DNA of 64,000 bases from Symsagittifera roscoffensis (GCF_963678635.1 NC_087068.1:16868027-16932026), one strand, 5' to 3'; shown: positions 22,326-34,197, counted from the stretch's first letter. Notes: a model not told the origin generated them from the sequence alone. A program made the numbers and translations.

Positions 22326-22727
22326 TTTAAAATTAATACAAAAAATAGTTGAATTTTTAAGTTAATTGTATGTAAATTCAACAACAAATAGCGCATATTG
22401 ATGAAAAAGGCAAAAGTATAAACCAGACAAAAATTGCTGAATCAAATTGGGAAACTTTGTCATATGATAATCAAAGTAGACAAAATATACTGCAACTGCA
22501 TTTTCAAGAAGATTTTGAACAAATGCTTGGTGATACCGAAACTGGAAACAGGTCATTCAATAATCCAGTCAAAAAAACAATCTAGAAATTTCGAAACAAA
22601 AAAAAGTAGACGAAACTAAGGCAAAGACATCAATGTGAATACAAAGAAAAATGAGAAACCTCGGCTGCAGCAATGGTGACGGGTTAGTACAGCAATAGTT
22701 TTTATGGTCAAACAACATACTGGAAAG

Positions 22728-23137
22728 CAGGGGCGGATCTAGGATTTTCTCGAGGAGGGGCGGATTTTCAGAAAAAAATCGAAAATTTTGACGGATTTTT
22801 TTTTTAGGTTGACCAAATTGATTTTTTGAGCTCTCCCAAAGCACTGTTTTGCCCCTTTTTTGGCAAAATTTTGTGCGCCGCAGGCAAATTTTTGAAAAAA
22901 AGTCAAAAAAGGCGTTTTTATGCACTTTTTGGAAAGTTTTGACCAAAAAATTGCGTTTTTTCGGCGCACTCTCCCCCCTCAAAATTAGTAAATTTTGGCG
23001 CCCAAGGCGCCTTTAGAAAAATTTTAGGGTCGGTTGGCCAAAAATTGATTTCTGAAAAAGTATCAAAGGGGGGACCCTTTGGGTCGAGTCCCAGAAGGGG
23101 GGGGCGTCCGCACCCCCCCCCCCTATATCCGCCCATG
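22728..23137 (+). mobile_element. hAT-type MITE (R copy B, first)
   Basis: Same insertion as 18344-18758, with the CTGGAAAG/CTGGAAAT flanks retained. The right end reads CCGCCCATG. Confidence 0.85.
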
Positions 23138-23614
23138 CTGGAAATCAATATTTTTTGACTTACCTAAAATTTTACATACTTTGAAAAAAAAGCAATGGGA
23201 AAAAAATTAAATTTCCAACTAAAAAAATTGAAAATAACGAAAAACTAATTACAAAGCGAGCTTACAGCTTGATCCAGTAATCTTTGAAAAAAAAAAAGTT
23301 TCGTGGGAAGAAGAATCCGCGACTTCTGTATAAAAGATGTAGTTTATGGAATATGAGCCCCCTCCCAGGCGACAAATTTCTTCAAAAAAATTACAAACAA
23401 CAATTATCATATAGCAAATCTTTTCAATAAGTTTTCTTGACCAAACATCACATAGTAGAAAGAACTTTTGAGAAAAACGAATCCTGTCCAAACATAAAAG
23501 TTAATTGACCAAATATTATTCACGTGTTCCAAAAACTTGAAGTAAGTAGAGATTGCGGACCTTGTGTTAAAAATCTTTCCATTTCTATGTCTAAGTCTTT
23601 GCGTTTGATGTGTC

Positions 23615-24074
23615 AAACCTGTCTAAATAAGGAATTATGTCCTACAGTTGGAAAAATTAGGCATATTCGTTCCTTCTTCTAAAGATGGGAAAAAAACGTT
23701 CTTAAATCGCCACCCACTAATCAGCTTGTAGTGCAATTCATCAAAAGTGTTTGAAACACCAATCTACAAAAACGTTTTTTTTAAATAGTTTTTTGCAAAA
23801 GAAATATTTGACATTTGACAGTTTGGCTTCGGACCAGTACATTCAGCTGTCATACTTTTGGTCCAATTTCTTGGCGAAAAACACCTAGTCGAAAACATAA
23901 CGTAAGCTGAGGAATTAGCTGATTTTTCTCTTGCTTTTGAAAAAATAATTGAAAAAAACTGCGCTCCTTTTTGAAAGTAAAGTTACAAAACATTTTTAGC
24001 GTTATAATTAGATTACTGAAAACTTTGACAGCGAACTAATCAAAAAAATCATATAGTAAAAACTGATAAAACCC
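23615..24074 (+). pseudogene. LINE reverse transcriptase relic (R copy B)
   Basis: Duplicate of 19236-19700, with the same QFGFGPVHSAV block and the same degeneration. Confidence 0.55.
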
Positions 24075-24830
24075 TATCAATAATTGAGTTATGCTTATTC
24101 GCGTACCCAAAGGCTTTTTCTTCAATAGATACAGAAACGATACCAACAACGACATGCAATTAGACGCTTCTGGCTACCCTGATGACTCAGCTCATCTTAC
24201 CAAATGACAATTGAGCAGGTGTTCTTAGAGACTCTCCTAGAACAGGGGGAATAGTGTGATTGTAATCAAAGGATTCTCAGCGTCGCTAACTGTAATGTTT
24301 TGATTTTGAAGGGCGACAAAATCGTCTGCGAACAAAAACAACAAGTTTGCTATCACAAAAACTAGAAAAATCTCGGGATTATTGCTTGTGGCAACTTGTC
24401 TTGGCATGAAAATACAAAAAGAGCGAGTCAAAAGTGATCATAAAAAGAAACGTATAAGTTTGATAAAAAACGTTTGATAATTAAAGCTAAACTAAATTAT
24501 TATCTTGGATATGAAGTACCCGTTCTTATATAAGGTGCTCAAGCACTTTTCCTGAAAAAAAAACAGAAACCAAAATAATTGAATGCGTCTAGAAAAAAAG
24601 CAAATACACTGGATCTACGGATCCTCGGTTTACTTTTTGTCAAGAGCTTCAAAATGCAATTTTCTGACAATCACCGCGTACAAACAATTACACAATCTTC
24701 TTCTAATGATCAAGCTGATTAATGGACAACACGGACAATCTGGACATTTCAGAAATTCTTAAAATGAACAAAAGCAAAAATCGAAAATTATATAAAAGTT
24801 TCATACTCAGAGTAACCCTTGCTAAATGCC
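24075..24830 (-). mobile_element. 756-bp insert in copy B containing a minus-strand RT fragment
   Basis: Absent from copy A, where AAAACCC is followed directly by ATGAATTTC (about 19697). The minus-strand frame 24431-24237 contains IANLLFLFADDFVALQNQN, which is the F/YADD active-site block of a non-LTR reverse transcriptase. No target duplication was recognised, so a deletion in copy A is an alternative. Confidence 0.5.
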
Positions 24831-25133
24831 ATGAATTTTTTGGTCGTGGTCAGCGGCTGTTTTCAATCTCTTCAAAAAACTAAAGAATAAAACATTTTTA
24901 AGGATTACACTGGTCAATATTTACTCATAATGTCGGAATCCTCTGCGCTCATGAACTGGCCGAACCACTAATGAACTGGCCTAAGTTTTCTGCGATTGAA
25001 AAAAAGATCAAATTTGTTATCAGTTCTGAGTAATGGAGTCGGTCATTCAAAAAATATTAGCCCGATATTTTTTGATTGCCAAAAGTTAACACTTGGAAAC
25101 AGTTTAAAGTAAAATTCATGGAGAAATTCCTAA

Positions 25134-25137
25134 GCTC
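25134..25137. repeat. LTR element target duplication, left (GCTC)
   Basis: GCTC precedes the 5' LTR and is repeated at 30750-30753. Copy A has a single GCTCTGAAGG at the corresponding site near 20000. Confidence 0.8.
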
Positions 25138-25388
25138 TGAGAATGGGACCAGTTTTGAGTTTATGTAAGTGCTATCAATTGTTCTAGATAGACACCAGTT
25201 TGAGTTTATGTAAGTGCTATCAATCTTCTTTCTGTCTGGAGACCTGCTGTCCTGAACTTGCGATCTCTAATGTCCGATGGGGTCTGAAATAAAAGACTGC
25301 AGTAAGATTTCGATTTGATGCCTAACAGTTTGTCTACAATTCAACTTATTAACAACCTTTTTGATTTTCTACACTTACGACTTTAACA
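25138..25388 (+). repeat. 5' LTR
   Basis: 251 bp, TGAGAATGGG...TTTAACA, so it has TG...CA ends. AATAAAAGACTGCAG lies near the middle, and GAGTTTATGTAAGTGCTATC occurs twice at its start. About 90% identical to the 3' LTR over the shared part. Confidence 0.88.
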
Positions 25389-25639
25389 TGGCGCAGCCAG
25401 CAGAGAAAAAAGGAGGGGGGAAAAATCCACTAAAAATAGTAGCATTTTGGGAAACACGAACGTCGGAACCTCCAGTCTATTGTGAGGAGTGGATAATTAA
25501 ATTTCATTGGGGGATAATAGCAAAATACGACATTGATCCCGATGATTTCTACTATGCGAGCACTCTAAATACGGCGGCTATCACGGCGTTGCCTGAAGAA
25601 GTCAATGGAAAAACCGTCTCGATTCGGAAAAGCAGTTAA
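25388..25639 (+). pseudogene. Gag N-terminal fragment of the LTR element
   Basis: The frame starts at an ATG whose first base is the last base of the 5' LTR and whose next bases, TGGCGCAGCC, would be the primer binding site. It reads MAQPAEKKGGGKNPLKIV, then WIIKFHWGIIAKY and DPDDFYYASTLNTAAITALP, as in capsid regions of gypsy-type Gag. It is cut by a stop at 25639; the downstream Gag continues in other frames to 25915. Confidence 0.65.
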
Positions 25640-25914
25640 AGTCTAATCTATATCTTTGTATCGGAGACGAGGCGCAACGGATATTCAAGGCACGAAAACC
25701 GACGGTTAACATTAAAACGGTACGGTACCCACGGGTCCTGGATAAGCAAAATGTTTTCCAACGCGAGAGGAATGTAACTCATGAACCGGGACTCTTCTAC
25801 GGACGAAAACAACGTGAGAACGAAACGTTCGAAAAATTTCATGCGGAGCTAAGCGCCCTAGCAGGAAGATGTGATTTTGCAAATGCGGCCGAAAATGTTC
25901 GTGATATTGTCATT

Positions 25915-27411
25915 ATGAATATGCGGGAATCGGATTGCCAACGAGAATTATCACGATCAACTAAGTTACCTGAGGAAGTTTACCGGATCGCCTTATCATA
26001 TGAATGTGGTGAGCGCGCATACAAATCATATACGGGAAAACCAGCTTCATCAGCTCCGGCAATCTCAATAAAACAGAAACCGGTAAATAATATAAGAAGG
26101 GGACACGGATTTTTTCGAGGTCGAGGCCGTGGGGGACGTGGAGGATACACCCAAGGATCAAGTAGTAGTGGGGGAAGCGGAAATAACCGTAGGTGTTACA
26201 CTTGCGGCGCACCAAATTTTACCCTGGATCACATCGCGAGCTGTCCTGCAAAGGGAGCAAGATGTAACTCGTGCCGAAAATTGGGACATTTTGAACGAAC
26301 ATGTCGAGGAATTAGAAGAGGTACTAACCAATGGAGAGGACGAGGACGAGTCGGATTGGTTAGGGAGGAAAATGAGCATCATCAGGGTACGCAGAACGTA
26401 AATGAATTAAATGAAGACCCAGTGTCGTGGGTGAACCAGCAGGGGTGCGGGGAAAATGAATCCCTGGAGTCGGGACCGGACGACTACATGGTAATGTCGA
26501 TAAAAAGGAAGAAGAATGAGACTGAACTGAAGATCCCTGGGGCCCGCGTTAAAGTTGAGGTGTCAGGGAAGAAGATGTGGTTGTGGATAGATAGTGGATC
26601 CCCAGTGACTATTTTCAGCATAAACGACCTAAAAACAACGTTAGGTAAAGCAAATATTCAACTACAGCCGTCAAAAGAGGAATTTCTGGATTACAATAAC
26701 AATCGAATAAACATACTGGGGAAGGTAACAGTGATGATGTCATTAAATGGCTGGGCAGCACCAGCTCAAGTGTCAGTATTAGCCGGAAATCATCAGTCAA
26801 TCCTGGGGCGCAATCTGATGGGCACCCTGGGCCTCGAGTTAGTCCAACGGAAGAAAGTGATGGAAATCACAGGGGAAGGGATCAGTCAAGAGGAGGAGGA
26901 ATACGACGAATTGCAAACATACTTCTGTAAGTTGTACCCAAATTTATTTACTAGGATAGGGAAGATCCGGAATGCGAAAGTAAGAGCCGAATTTTTTGAA
27001 AATTTGAAGCCTATACAACAAAAAGGGCGCAGGGTGCCAATAAGTCTACAAGATAAGGTGGATAAAAAAATTCATCGGCTGACGAATGAAGGGCATATCG
27101 TAAAATTACAAGAGTGCTCAGATAAGTATTTCGTCTCTCCTATCGTCATTACAGTGAAAACAGACGGAAGTATAAAATTAGCACTGGAATCAAGAGAATT
27201 GAACAAACAGGTACACAAAAATAAGTACCAAATGCCAAATATTGACGAATTAATAGACGGAGTAAGTCAGATTATTGCGGAAAAAAAATCAGGGAATATA
27301 TATTTTACAACATTGGATTTCACATATGCGTACGGACAAGTCGCATTAGAACAAAAAACGAGCGAGCAATGCAATTTTTTACTAGTCGGTGGTAAATCCA
27401 CGGGGACTTAG
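25915..27411 (+). pseudogene. Gag nucleocapsid, protease and N-terminal RT of the LTR element
   Basis: A 498-codon open frame. It has a basic RG-rich segment (about 60-90), two cysteine knuckles (CYTCG...C and the classic CNSCRKLGHFERTC), an aspartic protease with catalytic WIDSGSPVT near residue 227, and the start of the reverse transcriptase (DGSIKLALESRELNKQ, TTLDFTYAYGQV). A frameshift near 27400 separates it from the rest of RT. The open length suggests selection until fairly late in the element's life. Confidence 0.88.
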
Positions 27412-27745
27412 TTTTAAAAACGAATTTTACGGACTTACGTCAATGCCGGCGGAATTCGAAAAGGTAATTGATAATTTAATTAAGGAGTTCCCCCAAGCTA
27501 ACGCGTTTATTGATGATATCTTAATTGCTTCAAAAGGAACTAAGATCGAACACATCGTTGGTGGAAAAGATATTGAAAAAGCTGGATGTCTCCAATATCG
27601 CGTTAAAATTGCGAAAATGCGAATTTGCAAAAACGGAGTGCGAATGGCTCGGATTTCGAATTGGGGAAAGTGGTATCACGCCATTAGTAAGAAAAACACA
27701 AGCAAAAGAAGACTTGCAAAACCCCAAAATCTCGAAAACAGTTGA
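27389..27745 (+). pseudogene. RT palm fragment of the LTR element
   Basis: Continues RT after a frameshift: FKNEFYGLTSMPAEFEKVID, then AFIDDILIAS, the catalytic motif as FIDD in place of YVDD. A second frame (27525-27800) carries the thumb (KCEFAKTECEWLGF..), so a further frameshift follows the active site. Confidence 0.8.
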
Positions 27746-27893
27746 AATCTTTGATGGGTTCACTACACAGTTTACACAAATTTTTACCCAAAATCGCTGA
27801 ATTAAGCGCACCGTTAAGGCTACTACTGAGTCAAATAACGATTTTGTCTGGACACTCGGTTGCAAAAATTCGTTCCAACAATTAAAATCGCTG

Positions 27894-28742
27894 GTGGAAA
27901 ATATTGTCGAATTACGACACTTCGACATTCACCGTGAAACTAGAATTATTTGTGACGCTAGTCACGATGGCCTAGGGGCCATCTTAGAACAGTATGGCGC
28001 ATCCGGGTGGCACCCGATTTCGTTTGCATCCCGTTATCTTAATCCGGCTGAGAAAAAATACTCCACAAACGAATTAGAATTACTCGCGGTAGTGTGGGCC
28101 ACGGAACATTTTCGAAATTATATATACTGTCGGTATTTCACAGTAATATCTGACCATAAAGCGCTACTTACATTGTTGAATTCGTCACCGAAAGGTAATA
28201 AAACATTCTTCAGTCGATTAACTCGATCGTATGATCGACTGGTGCCATATGATTTTAAAGTTGAACATAGACAAGGGTCGAAAATGGGGATGGCTGACTA
28301 TTTGTCTCGGTTTCCGTCCGCAGAGGCACCCGAGACAAGTCATTACGATGAAAATTTTACAGTAGCGAAGATAAAAATGATAAACGCGGCGTTAAGGCCC
28401 AAGGATAAAATGAAGCCTAGGGGTCAGGAAGTGAATAACATCAAGCCAAAACCGACGGTAGAGGGCGAACAGTCATGTTTCGATACAGCGAAATCAGTTC
28501 CATCCAATGAGAACGAAAGAAAAGACGAATATGCAAATATTAACCGTGAGCACGAACGCTCAATAGAGGGCGTGTTTAAATGCATCCGGCGGTTAACCAA
28601 TCAGCGTCGAGATATTTGCATAACGGCGGAAATATGCAAATACCGAAGAACGAGATTCAGACTTTGTTCTCATTGCTTAAATAACAGTTGCAAGCATAAA
28701 AAAATTGATCAAATACTATCGCAATTCTTCCAGTTCAATTAA
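27894..28742 (+). pseudogene. RNase H domain and linker of the LTR element
   Basis: 282 open codons. RNase H residues are visible: ICDASHDGLGAIL (first Asp), NELELLAVVWA (Glu), SDHKALLTLL (Asp), and the tether HRQGSKMGMADYLSRFP that ends gypsy RNase H domains. The segment after about residue 150 is low-similarity linker. Confidence 0.85.
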
Positions 28743-28900
28743 TTACAACAGCAAGCCTTCTACGTTGAAAATTTACAGTTGCAAACCACCCATTTTACAA
28801 GATTACAGTGAAGAGCCACGTACTTTGAAAATTTACAGCAGCAAAGATTACAGTGAAAAGCCATTTACTTTAAAAATTACAGTAGCAAAACCCTAATTCG
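28743..28900 (+). repeat. Short iterated segment inside the LTR element
   Basis: Three imperfect copies of a TTGAAAATTTACAG.AGCAAA unit interrupt the region between RNase H and integrase. Confidence 0.5.
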
Positions 28901-28907
28901 GAATAAC

Positions 28908-29342
28908 TTGAGTAACTCAAAAAATAAAAAAATGATCAATTCGCCTGAGAAAAATGATCCCCCAACTTCGGCCATAGTCAACACATCAATTAATTCGGGA
29001 AATGTGAATCTAAACGTTGTACTGAACCGCCTAAATCAACCTCCTAGCGTTAGTTCGGATTCTGATAGTGAAATGATACCACCCGAAAAACTTGATATTA
29101 AACAGACTAATTCCAAAAAACTAAAAGCAACTATATCTTTTCCACACCAGTTCCCCGGTTTATCTTACCCACTTGTACAAAATGAAAAATGGATCTGCTC
29201 GATAGTGCAGAAAATAGTGAAGAAAATTGAACACCCGGAAGTTTTGAATTTAAAAATAATTGAAGCAAACATTGAAAAAGACCCAATTATGAAAACTATC
29301 AGAGATAACATCAGAGAGCAACAGAGATTATTACAAGATTAG
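28908..29342 (+). pseudogene. Linker preceding integrase, LTR element
   Basis: 144 open codons, Ser/Asn-rich, ending KDPIMKTIRDNIREQQR, a helical segment such as often precedes the gypsy integrase zinc domain. No other domain was recognised. Confidence 0.5.
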
Positions 29343-29398
29343 GACAATGCTACGCCCAGCATTACAACGATTTCGCAGTACGTGAGAATTGCCTGTGG

Positions 29399-30240
29399 AT
29401 GGACGGCCGGTTAGCAATAACGAAGGATCTATCATCAGCAATTCTGAGCCGCCTACATTACAACCATCATGGGCGGGACAAAATGTTCGCTGCCGCAAAG
29501 AACGTGTGGATTCCCCTGATGCATCGAAAAATTGCGGCCACAGCAAAATACTGCAAGAGTTGCTTAGAAGCAGGTAAAAATCTTAAACCGGACATTCCGA
29601 AAAGTGACATGGGGAAACGTATGTTCCGAAGGAACCAAATGATTTGGTCCAATTAGATTTCTGAGGTCCAGTAAATTATGTAAGGGGTCGGAAAAAGTAT
29701 GTACTTGTAGCAGTAGATACCTTCTCGCATTGACCGTCGGCATATGTTTGTTCAAGCAATAAATCAAAAAATGTATTGAAGTTCCTGAGGAAGTACATAT
29801 ATACTCATGGACACCCAAGGAAATTGCACATGGATCAAGCCACGGGGTTTTTCTCTAATGAAGTTTAAAATTTCTGTAACTACGAAGGCATCGAACTTAA
29901 TAAATCTCCGGTTAAAGATCATCGCGCGACAGGAATGGTTGAACGGACTATTGGGTCGATAAAAAAATACGTGTTGACTTATCTTCAGGAAAGTTTGGAG
30001 CAATGATATCACGAGCACATTTTAAAACTAAATTAACGCCGTTCGAAGCATACCATGGCCGAGAAGCGAATACGGCACTGCGAAATTTAACGAAAAAGCC
30101 GTCATTGAAAAACTTGAATTGGAACAATGCTGTTAACCAAAAGTTATCTTGTTTAGACAGAGCGGAAAACCTCCCGGAAGTTGAACTCACCCTAGATTGG
30201 GAGAAAAGAAGTGATTTAGTGTACGCCCCTTAAAATAGGA
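29399..30240 (+). pseudogene. Broken integrase of the LTR element
   Basis: 29399-29656 carries the HHCC zinc-binding domain (LHYNHHGRDKM ... KYCKSCLEAGKN). The catalytic core from 29640 is riddled with stops and shifts. 30003-30233 resumes with KTKLTPFEAYHGREANTAL, the usual region after the DDE core. Confidence 0.75.
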
Positions 30241-30532
30241 AAGATCCAATCATTTTGGATGATGATGTGGTAGCGGATCCCAAGGCTCCGGAAGTTGTTG
30301 ACCCCAAGGAACTAAGTCCACCCAAAACTCCAACATGGCTCAAAAAGCACAAAACAAGTTCCACGACCGTATATCAGAGGACCGGGAAGACGGATCCAAA
30401 GGACCCAAGAAGGTATAAACGTTTGCCATTAAAAATTGTGAAATTGACTAAGCATACGGTGCAAATGGAAAAAGGGTCGTTACTAAGGCGGAGTGGTGTG
30501 TCTTTTAGATCGGCGGCTGAAGAAAGCCTAAT

Positions 30533-30749
30533 TGAGAGTAGAAGCGAGTTTATGTAAGTGCGAGTTTATGTAAGTGCTATCAATCCTTCTTTCTGTCTGG
30601 AGACCTGCTGTCCTGACATTGCCATCTCTAATGTCCGATGGGATCTGAAATAAAAGAGTGCAGTAAGATTTCGATTTGATGCCTAACAGTTTGTCTACAA
30701 TACAACTTATTAACAACCTTTTTGATTTTCTACACTTACGACTTTAACA
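30533..30749 (+). repeat. 3' LTR
   Basis: 217 bp beginning TGAGAGTAGAAG and ending TTTAACA. Shorter than the 5' LTR at its left side, otherwise colinear, with AATAAAAGAGTGCAG. Confidence 0.85.
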
Positions 30750-30753
30750 GCTC
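30750..30753. repeat. LTR element target duplication, right (GCTC)
   Basis: Matches 25134-25137. Confidence 0.8.
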
Positions 30754-31350
30754 TGAAGAACTTTCGGTAGCTGAAAGAAAAAGTTTTTTTTTGGTTTTAT
30801 TTTAACAAAAACCGGCAGTGGTTCAATATTTTAAAGCGGTATTAATTAATAGCTTTGACAGGATTCAACTTTTGACATCAGTTGTGAGTCGCCACAATGA
30901 CATGTCATCCCTTAACCCAATTTCTAGTTCGAACTAATCGTTCTTTTTTTGTAGTCTAACTTTTCTATCCAAATTACTGTCCAAACTTCCTTTTTCTGTT
31001 TGAAGTATAAATTTTTAATTCATTTGAAGTTGAATTTTTTTGGTTCAATGATAGCAGTTTGAATAATTTGCATACCGGAAAACAAAGTTTCAAGTCATTT
31101 CGACAAAAAGGGTTAATCAGTTTGAATAATTGCATAGGAATTTAAAGTTGTTTTAAGAAGTTATGGAAATGAAAACTTTCGTTACGGTTAATCTGTTCAG
31201 TATAAATACTAACTGTTTAGAAACTAGTTTCTCTAATGACTGGTTTGGCACAAACTTAGTTTTTCATCTTCAGTTTTTATGGAAATGGAAGCCACTGGAA
31301 AAATAAAGAGACCATCGCCATCAGCAGCTGAACTGCCGTCAATTTCATGA

Positions 31351-31649
<299 letters not shown>

Positions 31650-31699
31650 AGAGCTTCTACCTCTGCCAGTTGCTAGCTCTCAAGCTTCAACAAAAAACC

Positions 31700-31715
31700 G
31701 GCCTTTTTAAAGGCC
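31700..31715 (+). terminator. Histone 3' stem-loop (H2A)
   Basis: GGCCTT-TTTA-AAGGCC: 6-bp stem and 4-nt loop, followed by ACCA, the binding site class for SLBP in replication-dependent histone mRNAs. 50 nt after the H2A stop. Confidence 0.92.
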
Positions 31716-31861
31716 ACCAGATTTGAAGTTCTATCTTTTTATCCTGCCTAGCAGGCATAGCTAAGGTACTCAGAGCAAGCTAAGGTGGCCTAACAACACT
31801 AGCTAGCCTCGAGCTCGACTGGCAGTCCAAAATTCAAGCTTAATTAAGCTTTCAGCTGAGA

Positions 31862-31866
31862 GCCAA
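31862..31866 (+). promoter_or_regulatory. CCAAT box of H2B
   Basis: AGCCAATCAGAATTGAG, about 110 nt upstream of the H2B ATG. The same AGCCAATCAGATT string recurs at about 32593 and 32781 in the next spacer. Confidence 0.55.
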
Positions 31867-31970
31867 TCAGAATTGAGTATTCTTCGAGCTCGATTTGAAC
31901 ACAATTTTTCAAGTTAGGTTGGCTTTTTTCTCAATCCACAACTCAACACCACTACAACTACATCTCTACA

Positions 31971-32339
31971 ATGGCACCCAAAGTCAGCGGAAAGGCAGTC
32001 AAGAAGGCAGGCAAAGCCCAGAAGAAGCCCACTGGAGACAAGAAAAAGAAGAAGAAGAGGCGAGAGACCTACTCTCTCTACATCTACAAGGTGCTAAAGC
32101 AGGTCCACTCTGACACCGGCATCTCCTCCAAGGCTATGTCGATCATGAACAGCTTCGTGAACGACATCTTTGAGAGAATCGCCGGTGAAGATTCAAAACT
32201 GGCCCACTACAACAAGCAATCAACCATCTCTAGCCGGGAGATCCAAACCGCAGTCAGACCGCTGTTGCCCGGAGAGCTGGCCAAGCATGCTGTCAGTGAG
32301 GGAACCAAGGCCGTCACCAAGTACACCAGCTCCAAGTAG
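31971..32339 (+). CDS. H2B: Histone H2B
   Basis: 122-residue intronless H2B, about the usual length (122-126). The N-tail is Lys-rich ([12 protein letters not shown]); the histone fold follows from [20 protein letters not shown] through [22 protein letters not shown] and [20 protein letters not shown] to the invariant end [11 protein letters not shown]. The C-terminal Lys that is ubiquitinated in animals lies in that end. Differences from the animal consensus include S for P after QVH, P for L in AVRPLLP and Q for R in NKQST. Packs with H2A in the nucleosome. Single-copy transcription unit with CCAAT upstream and stem-loop downstream, consistent with S-phase expression. Confidence 0.98.
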   Translation: MAPKVSGKAVKKAGKAQKKPTGDKKKKKKRRETYSLYIYKVLKQVHSDTGISSKAMSIMNSFVNDIFERIAGEDSKLAHYNKQSTISSREIQTAVRPLLPGELAKHAVSEGTKAVTKYTSSK

Positions 32340-32382
32340 ACGACCAGCTTCTACAACTAGTTGCTCTGAGCAACACCAAACC

Positions 32383-32398
32383 GGGCTTTTTAAAGGCC
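32383..32398 (+). terminator. Histone 3' stem-loop (H2B), with a mismatch
   Basis: GGGCTT-TTTA-AAGGCC. Compared with the other three loops the third stem base is G instead of C, giving a G-G mismatch in the 6-bp stem. Confidence 0.85.
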
Positions 32399-32832
32399 AC
32401 CAAAAAGCATAGTTCTCTTTGTACTCTAGCTAGCAAGCTCAATTTGGCTTGTATGCAATTTCGAGCTCTTAAAAGCTAGCTTTGAGCATCTAATTTAAGC
32501 TACTAAGCTCAACTGAGCTTGTAACTTGCTTAAAATAGCTCCAGACCAACTTTAGAGCTAAAAGACAGCAAAATTTTAAGCTTTCACGTCTCAGCCAATC
32601 AGATTTGAGCTTCCTTGTGCTCTGTAACTTACAGCTCGAAATAGCTAAGTTTGATCTTCCAAAATTAACTAACGAACCCAATTCAGCTAGGATAAGCTCA
32701 ATTGAGTTTGTAGCTGGCTGACATTAGCTTTGGGTCAATTCTAGAGGCAGAAACACCAAATTTTCAACTTTTCACTTCTCAGCCAATCAGATTCGAGCTT
32801 AGTTTGAGCTTCCGCTAACACTCAGACACGGG

Positions 32833-32883
32833 CCAATCACCTATGCCGCTTTTGGCGGGTAACCTCCAACCCAAGTATAAATA
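32833..32883 (+). promoter_or_regulatory. H3 promoter: CCAAT box and TATA box
   Basis: GGCCAATCAC at 32831-32840 and TATAAATA at 32876-32883. A second TATA-like string (ATATATATAAG) lies at about 32932-32942, nearer to the TTGCTCTTTTGCGTGCCTAA segment at 32969 that is shared with the H4 upstream repeats. Confidence 0.65.
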
Positions 32884-33116
32884 GTCGGCACTTCACATAC
32901 TTTACTATATATAGTTGAAATTGCTCCTTAATATATATAAGTAACGACTCACCAGAGCTCTCCTTCTATTGCTCTTTTGCGTGCCTAACTTTTTTTGTAC
33001 GTCGAGCGCTCTCAAGGCTTCTGGAGATCTGAATCTCTTGGTTACCTCACGAATTTGTCCAAAATTCAACACCCAAAACCTACTTCTACATCTACAACTC
33101 AGCTACACTCAACTGA

Positions 33117-33533
<417 letters not shown>

Positions 33534-33563
33534 GCTCAGGGTGTACTCCACACCAACCAAACC

Positions 33564-33579
33564 GGCCTTTTTAAAGGCC
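33564..33579 (+). terminator. Histone 3' stem-loop (H3)
   Basis: GGCCTTTTTAAAGGCC, 31 nt after the H3 stop, followed by ACCCAACCA. Confidence 0.92.
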
Positions 33580-33722
33580 ACCCAACCATCAGTTCTATTT
33601 TTCTTCACAGTGAGCTTCGCTCAAGCTGACTTCGAGCAGAGCAAGCTCAAGCTGGTATAGGTTGAGCTCTGCTTCCCCCGTATTGGGGTGACGCAGCTGG
33701 AAATTGAGCTCGAGCTAGCTGT

Positions 33723-34100
33723 TCAATTGCTCCCGTACGTAGCCTAACTTTTTTGAGCTTCGAGCTCTCAGAGCTCGGCAAGCTAGCTCAGAGCGCTCAG
33801 GCAAGATTGTACGAGCTTGATTTAAATCAGAGAGCTCGAATAAGCTCTGTGGGCTGACCAGTTTAAGCTGGTACACCTTGTGTGAGCTCAAAATTTTTTC
33901 AATTGCTCCTGTACGTAGCCTAATTATATTTAAGTTCGAGCTCTCAGAGCTCGGCAAGCTATCTCAGAGACCTCAAGCGAGCTTCTACGAGCTTGGTTTA
34001 AATCACATAGCTCTGATAAGCTCTGTGGACTGACCAGTTTGAGGTAGAAGGTTTTTTGGGAGATCAAAAAAAAATTTCAATTGCTCCTTTACGTGCCTAA
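33723..34100 (+). repeat. Tandem ~178-bp repeat upstream of H4
   Basis: Two complete units (from 33723 and from about 33899) and the start of a third (about 34077). Each begins with CAATTGCTCC.GTACGTAGCCTAA, then a GAGCTCTCAGAGCTCGGCAAG segment and a TAAGCTCTGTGG.CTGACCAGTTT segment. The same TTGCTC...CGTGCCTAACTT element lies upstream of H3, so it may be a core promoter element. Confidence 0.75.
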
Positions 34101-34126
34101 CTTCTTTTTACTACTTATTATCTGCT

Positions 34127-34163
34127 CTCTGATTGGCTGTTGGTATGAGGGCCAATGAGAGAG
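34127..34163 (+). promoter_or_regulatory. H4 promoter CCAAT boxes
   Basis: CTCTGATTGGCTGTTGG and GGGCCAATGAGAGAG form an inverted pair of CCAAT boxes 95-135 nt upstream of the H4 start. No TATA box is evident. Confidence 0.55.
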
Positions 34164-34197
34164 CAGAGAAGTCGGTCGAAAATTGATAGGTACCTAG

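Larger units (their letters stand above)
25138..30749 (+). mobile_element. Ty3/gypsy-type LTR retrotransposon, inactive
   Basis: A 5612-bp element with LTRs at both ends, a 4-bp GCTC duplication and an empty site in R copy A. Domain order is gag (zinc knuckles), protease, reverse transcriptase, RNase H, integrase, the order of Ty3/gypsy elements. Multiple frameshifts and stops in gag, RT and integrase show it can no longer encode a full polyprotein. Diverged LTRs indicate an old insertion. Confidence 0.92.

Noticed and set aside
27530-27928. 132-codon minus-strand ORF inside the LTR element
   Set aside because: Antisense to the RT/RNase H region, no domain.
31895-32113. Plus-strand ORF overlapping H2B in another frame
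   Set aside because: Shadow frame of H2B.
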